NCBI GenBank assembly: GCA_003695865.1
Contig: RFGQ01000819.1
Location: 1 to 6,619, forward strand
Source of the DNA: Gemmatimonadota bacterium
GTDB taxonomy: Bacteria; Gemmatimonadota; Gemmatimonadetes; Longimicrobiales; Gaopeijiaceae
DNA length: 6,619 nt
Reading direction: 5' to 3'
Shown: positions 5,390-6,619 of the stretch, piece by piece
Layout: each line of letters starts with the position of its first letter
How positions within the stretch are numbered: position 1 is the stretch's first letter
Notes under the pieces: generated by a model
Database searches by the model: none
The model's input: only the letters and a program-made list of their open reading frames with translations
What the model was told of the DNA's origin: nothing
Made by a program: the position numbers and the translations under genes

Positions 5390-6535
5390 TTGGACCAGCC
5401 CGTGATCCGAGCCCTGCTCGTCGACGACGATCAGGGTGACTACCAGATGACCCGCGCCATCCTCGAGCAGGTCGAGAGCCCGCGCATCGAACTCGACTGG
5501 GTGAGTACGTTCGAGGAGGGCTGCGACGCGCTGCAGGCCGACGAGTACGACGTGTACATCGTCGACTACTTCCTCGAGGACCGCACCGGCATCGACCTGC
5601 TCAAGGAAGCGGGCCGTCGTCGTCTCTCCGCGCCGGTCATCATGCTGACGGGGCGAGGCAGCCACGATGTCGACATCGAGGCGATGCGCGCCGGAGCCGC
5701 CGACTACCTCGTCAAGGGCCAGATCGACCCCCAGACGATGGAGCGGTCGATCCGTTACGCGCTCGAGCGGTCCCGCGCCCAGCGGGCGCTCCGCGACAGC
5801 GAAGAGCGGCATCGCTCGATGTTCGACCACCTTCCCATCGGGCTCTACCGCTGTTCCCCTGAAGGCGGCTTCCTCGACGCAAACCCGGCGCTGGTGCGCA
5901 TCCTCGGCTATCCGGACCCGCAGACGCTCGAGTCGGTCTACGCCCGCAACCTGTACGTGAACCCCGAGAACGTTCCCAGCTTCCGCGAACAGCTCGAGAC
6001 CTACGGAGTCGTGCGCGGATTCCAGACCCAGCTCCGCCGCCTGGACGGCTCGACAATCTGGGTGCGGAACACGGCCCGGGCGCACCGCGACCCCGACGGC
6101 AACATCGCCTACATCGAAGGCGCCGTCGAGGACGCCTCAGACCTGCACCGGGTCGCCATGCTGCACGACGACGCAGCCCGCTTTCGGGCCATGTTCGAGC
6201 ACGGACTGGCGGGCATCGCACTCGTCGATCCGGACGGCCTGATCATCGAGGCCAACGGCGCGCTGGCCCACGCGTCGGGCTGGGGCGTCGACGAACTGGT
6301 GGGCTCGATGTTCGTCGATCTGGTGGCCGAGGACGACCGCGAAGCCGTGAACACGCAGTTGATGGACGCCCTCACGCGAGAGGCGGTTCAACCCAGGGGG
6401 GAGCGTCGCCTGGTGGCCCGAGACGACACCGTCTACTGGGCCAACCTCAGCGTGGTGCCCGTCCGCGACTGGCAGGGCGAGGTTTCGCACCTGCTCGTGC
6501 TCGCCGAAGACCTGGCGGACGCCGCCGACGCCTGA
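5390..6535 (+). CDS. Response regulator with REC-PAS-PAS architecture, no output domain
   Basis: This is a cytoplasmic signalling protein of 381 residues from TTG 5390 (406 from ATG 5315). The receiver domain spans about 4-125, with acidic-pocket residues D12 and D13, phosphoacceptor D59 in YIVDYFL, T87 in IMLTGRG and K109 in YLVKGQ. With the TTG start these numbers nearly coincide with CheY (D12, D13, D57, T87, K109). A charged linker helix (about 117-141) leads into a first PAS domain (about 142-250, with DANPALVRILGY and DGSTIWVRNTARAHRDPDG) and a second PAS domain (about 264-375, with EANGALAHASGW and a core ending LVLAEDL). No HisKA, HATPase, GGDEF, EAL or DNA-binding domain follows: the frame stops after the second PAS. 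Signals probably pass by protein-protein contact. The first 25 codons of the longer version have 8 A/T-ending codons, against 3 in the next 25, and no Shine-Dalgarno, which favours the shorter form. No cognate kinase is visible. Confidence 0.9.
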   Translation: MDQPVIRALLVDDDQGDYQMTRAILEQVESPRIELDWVSTFEEGCDALQADEYDVYIVDYFLEDRTGIDLLKEAGRRRLSAPVIMLTGRGSHDVDIEAMRAGAADYLVKGQIDPQTMERSIRYALERSRAQRALRDSEERHRSMFDHLPIGLYRCSPEGGFLDANPALVRILGYPDPQTLESVYARNLYVNPENVPSFREQLETYGVVRGFQTQLRRLDGSTIWVRNTARAHRDPDGNIAYIEGAVEDASDLHRVAMLHDDAARFRAMFEHGLAGIALVDPDGLIIEANGALAHASGWGVDELVGSMFVDLVAEDDREAVNTQLMDALTREAVQPRGERRLVARDDTVYWANLSVVPVRDWQGEVSHLLVLAEDLADAADA

Positions 6536-6538
6536 CGC

Positions 6539-6551
6539 GCCGACGCTCGGC
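6539..6551. other. Short hairpin between response regulator and convergent tRNA
   Basis: GCCGA (6539-6543), a CGC loop and TCGGC (6547-6551) form a perfect five-base-pair stem three bases after the response regulator stop codon. There is no T-run on either strand. It may mark the 3' end of either transcript, but it is short and could be chance in DNA this rich in G and C. Confidence 0.2.
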
Positions 6552-6559
6552 CGTGAAAG

Positions 6560-6619
6560 TGGGCCCGGCAGGACTCGAACCTGCGACCGTGGGATTATGA
6601 GTCCCCTGCTCTGACCACC
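6560..6619 (-). tRNA. tRNA with CAT anticodon, probably tRNA-Ile2 (lysidine type), 5' end cut by window edge
   Basis: Read on the minus strand, the last 60 bases give the D-loop (GGTGGTCA), the 3' half of the D-stem (GAGC), an anticodon arm with loop CTCATAA (anticodon CAT), variable loop CGGTC, T-arm GCAGG-TTCGAGT-CCTGC, acceptor 3' strand CGGGCCC and discriminator A. CCA is not encoded. About 15 bases at the 5' end lie outside the window. Initiator tRNA is unlikely because the anticodon stem lacks three G-C pairs next to the loop (the closing pair is A-T). Between elongator Met and Ile2, the acceptor strand implies C4-G69 and C5-G68. These are features linked to TilS recognition of tRNA-Ile2, and the G-rich anticodon stem and GGTC variable loop resemble E. 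coli Ile2. The 27-43 pair at the base of the anticodon stem appears to be a G/A mismatch. It is a tRNA with near certainty; Ile2 rather than Met is an inference. Confidence 0.9.

Noticed and set aside
5060..6085. A 341-codon minus-strand frame opposite the response regulator
   Set aside because: It is the mirror of the receiver and first PAS coding sequence, with no motif and no ribosome binding site considered convincing.
4740..6619. Integration site or mobile element linked to the tRNA
   Set aside because: There is no integrase, no repeat of the tRNA 3' end elsewhere in the window and no change in base composition nearby.

Overview
The window is very GC-rich (roughly 70% by eye, with strong G/C bias at third codon positions). 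It holds five protein genes and the 3' part of one tRNA gene. The protein families (a large secreted S9 peptidase, the small SGCSID family often labelled 'ABC transporter ATPase' in Bacteroidota-type genomes, and a PAS-rich response regulator) together with the GC content suggest a bacterium of the Gemmatimonadota or the wider Bacteroidota/Gemmatimonadota neighbourhood. This placement is an inference from remembered family distribution. It looks like ordinary chromosomal DNA: I see no insertion sequence, phage gene, CRISPR array or plasmid function.

Layout. Positions 27-2978 (+) encode a signal-peptide-bearing prolyl-oligopeptidase-type serine peptidase with an intact Ser798/Asp887/His919 triad and a lysine-glutamate microsatellite in its propeller region. 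After a 34-bp convergent gap with overlapping hairpins comes a two-gene minus-strand operon. Its upstream gene (4739-3525) is an AI-2E family membrane permease closely resembling TqsA. Its downstream gene (3525-3013) is a small conserved protein of unknown function whose start overlaps the permease stop as TGATG. A 178-bp divergent spacer (4740-4917) separates this operon from a stand-alone RF-1-domain protein (4918-5295, +) with a GGQ motif and an ArfB-like basic tail, probably a ribosome-rescue factor. Next is a REC-PAS-PAS response regulator without an output domain. I place its start at TTG 5390 rather than ATG 5315. The window ends in a minus-strand tRNA with anticodon CAT, cut at its 5' end, which reads best as the lysidine-type tRNA-Ile2.

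How the parts relate. Only the permease and small-protein pair has strong physical evidence of co-expression. The ribosome-rescue gene and the response regulator are adjacent and co-oriented, but the reading adopted here leaves 94 bp between them with a possible promoter, so they may be independent. I did not find a clearly new multi-gene system. The parts most worth following up are the uncharacterised SGCSID-family protein coupled to a TqsA-like permease, the output-less response regulator with its re-assigned start, and a terminator-like hairpin in the leader of the permease operon.
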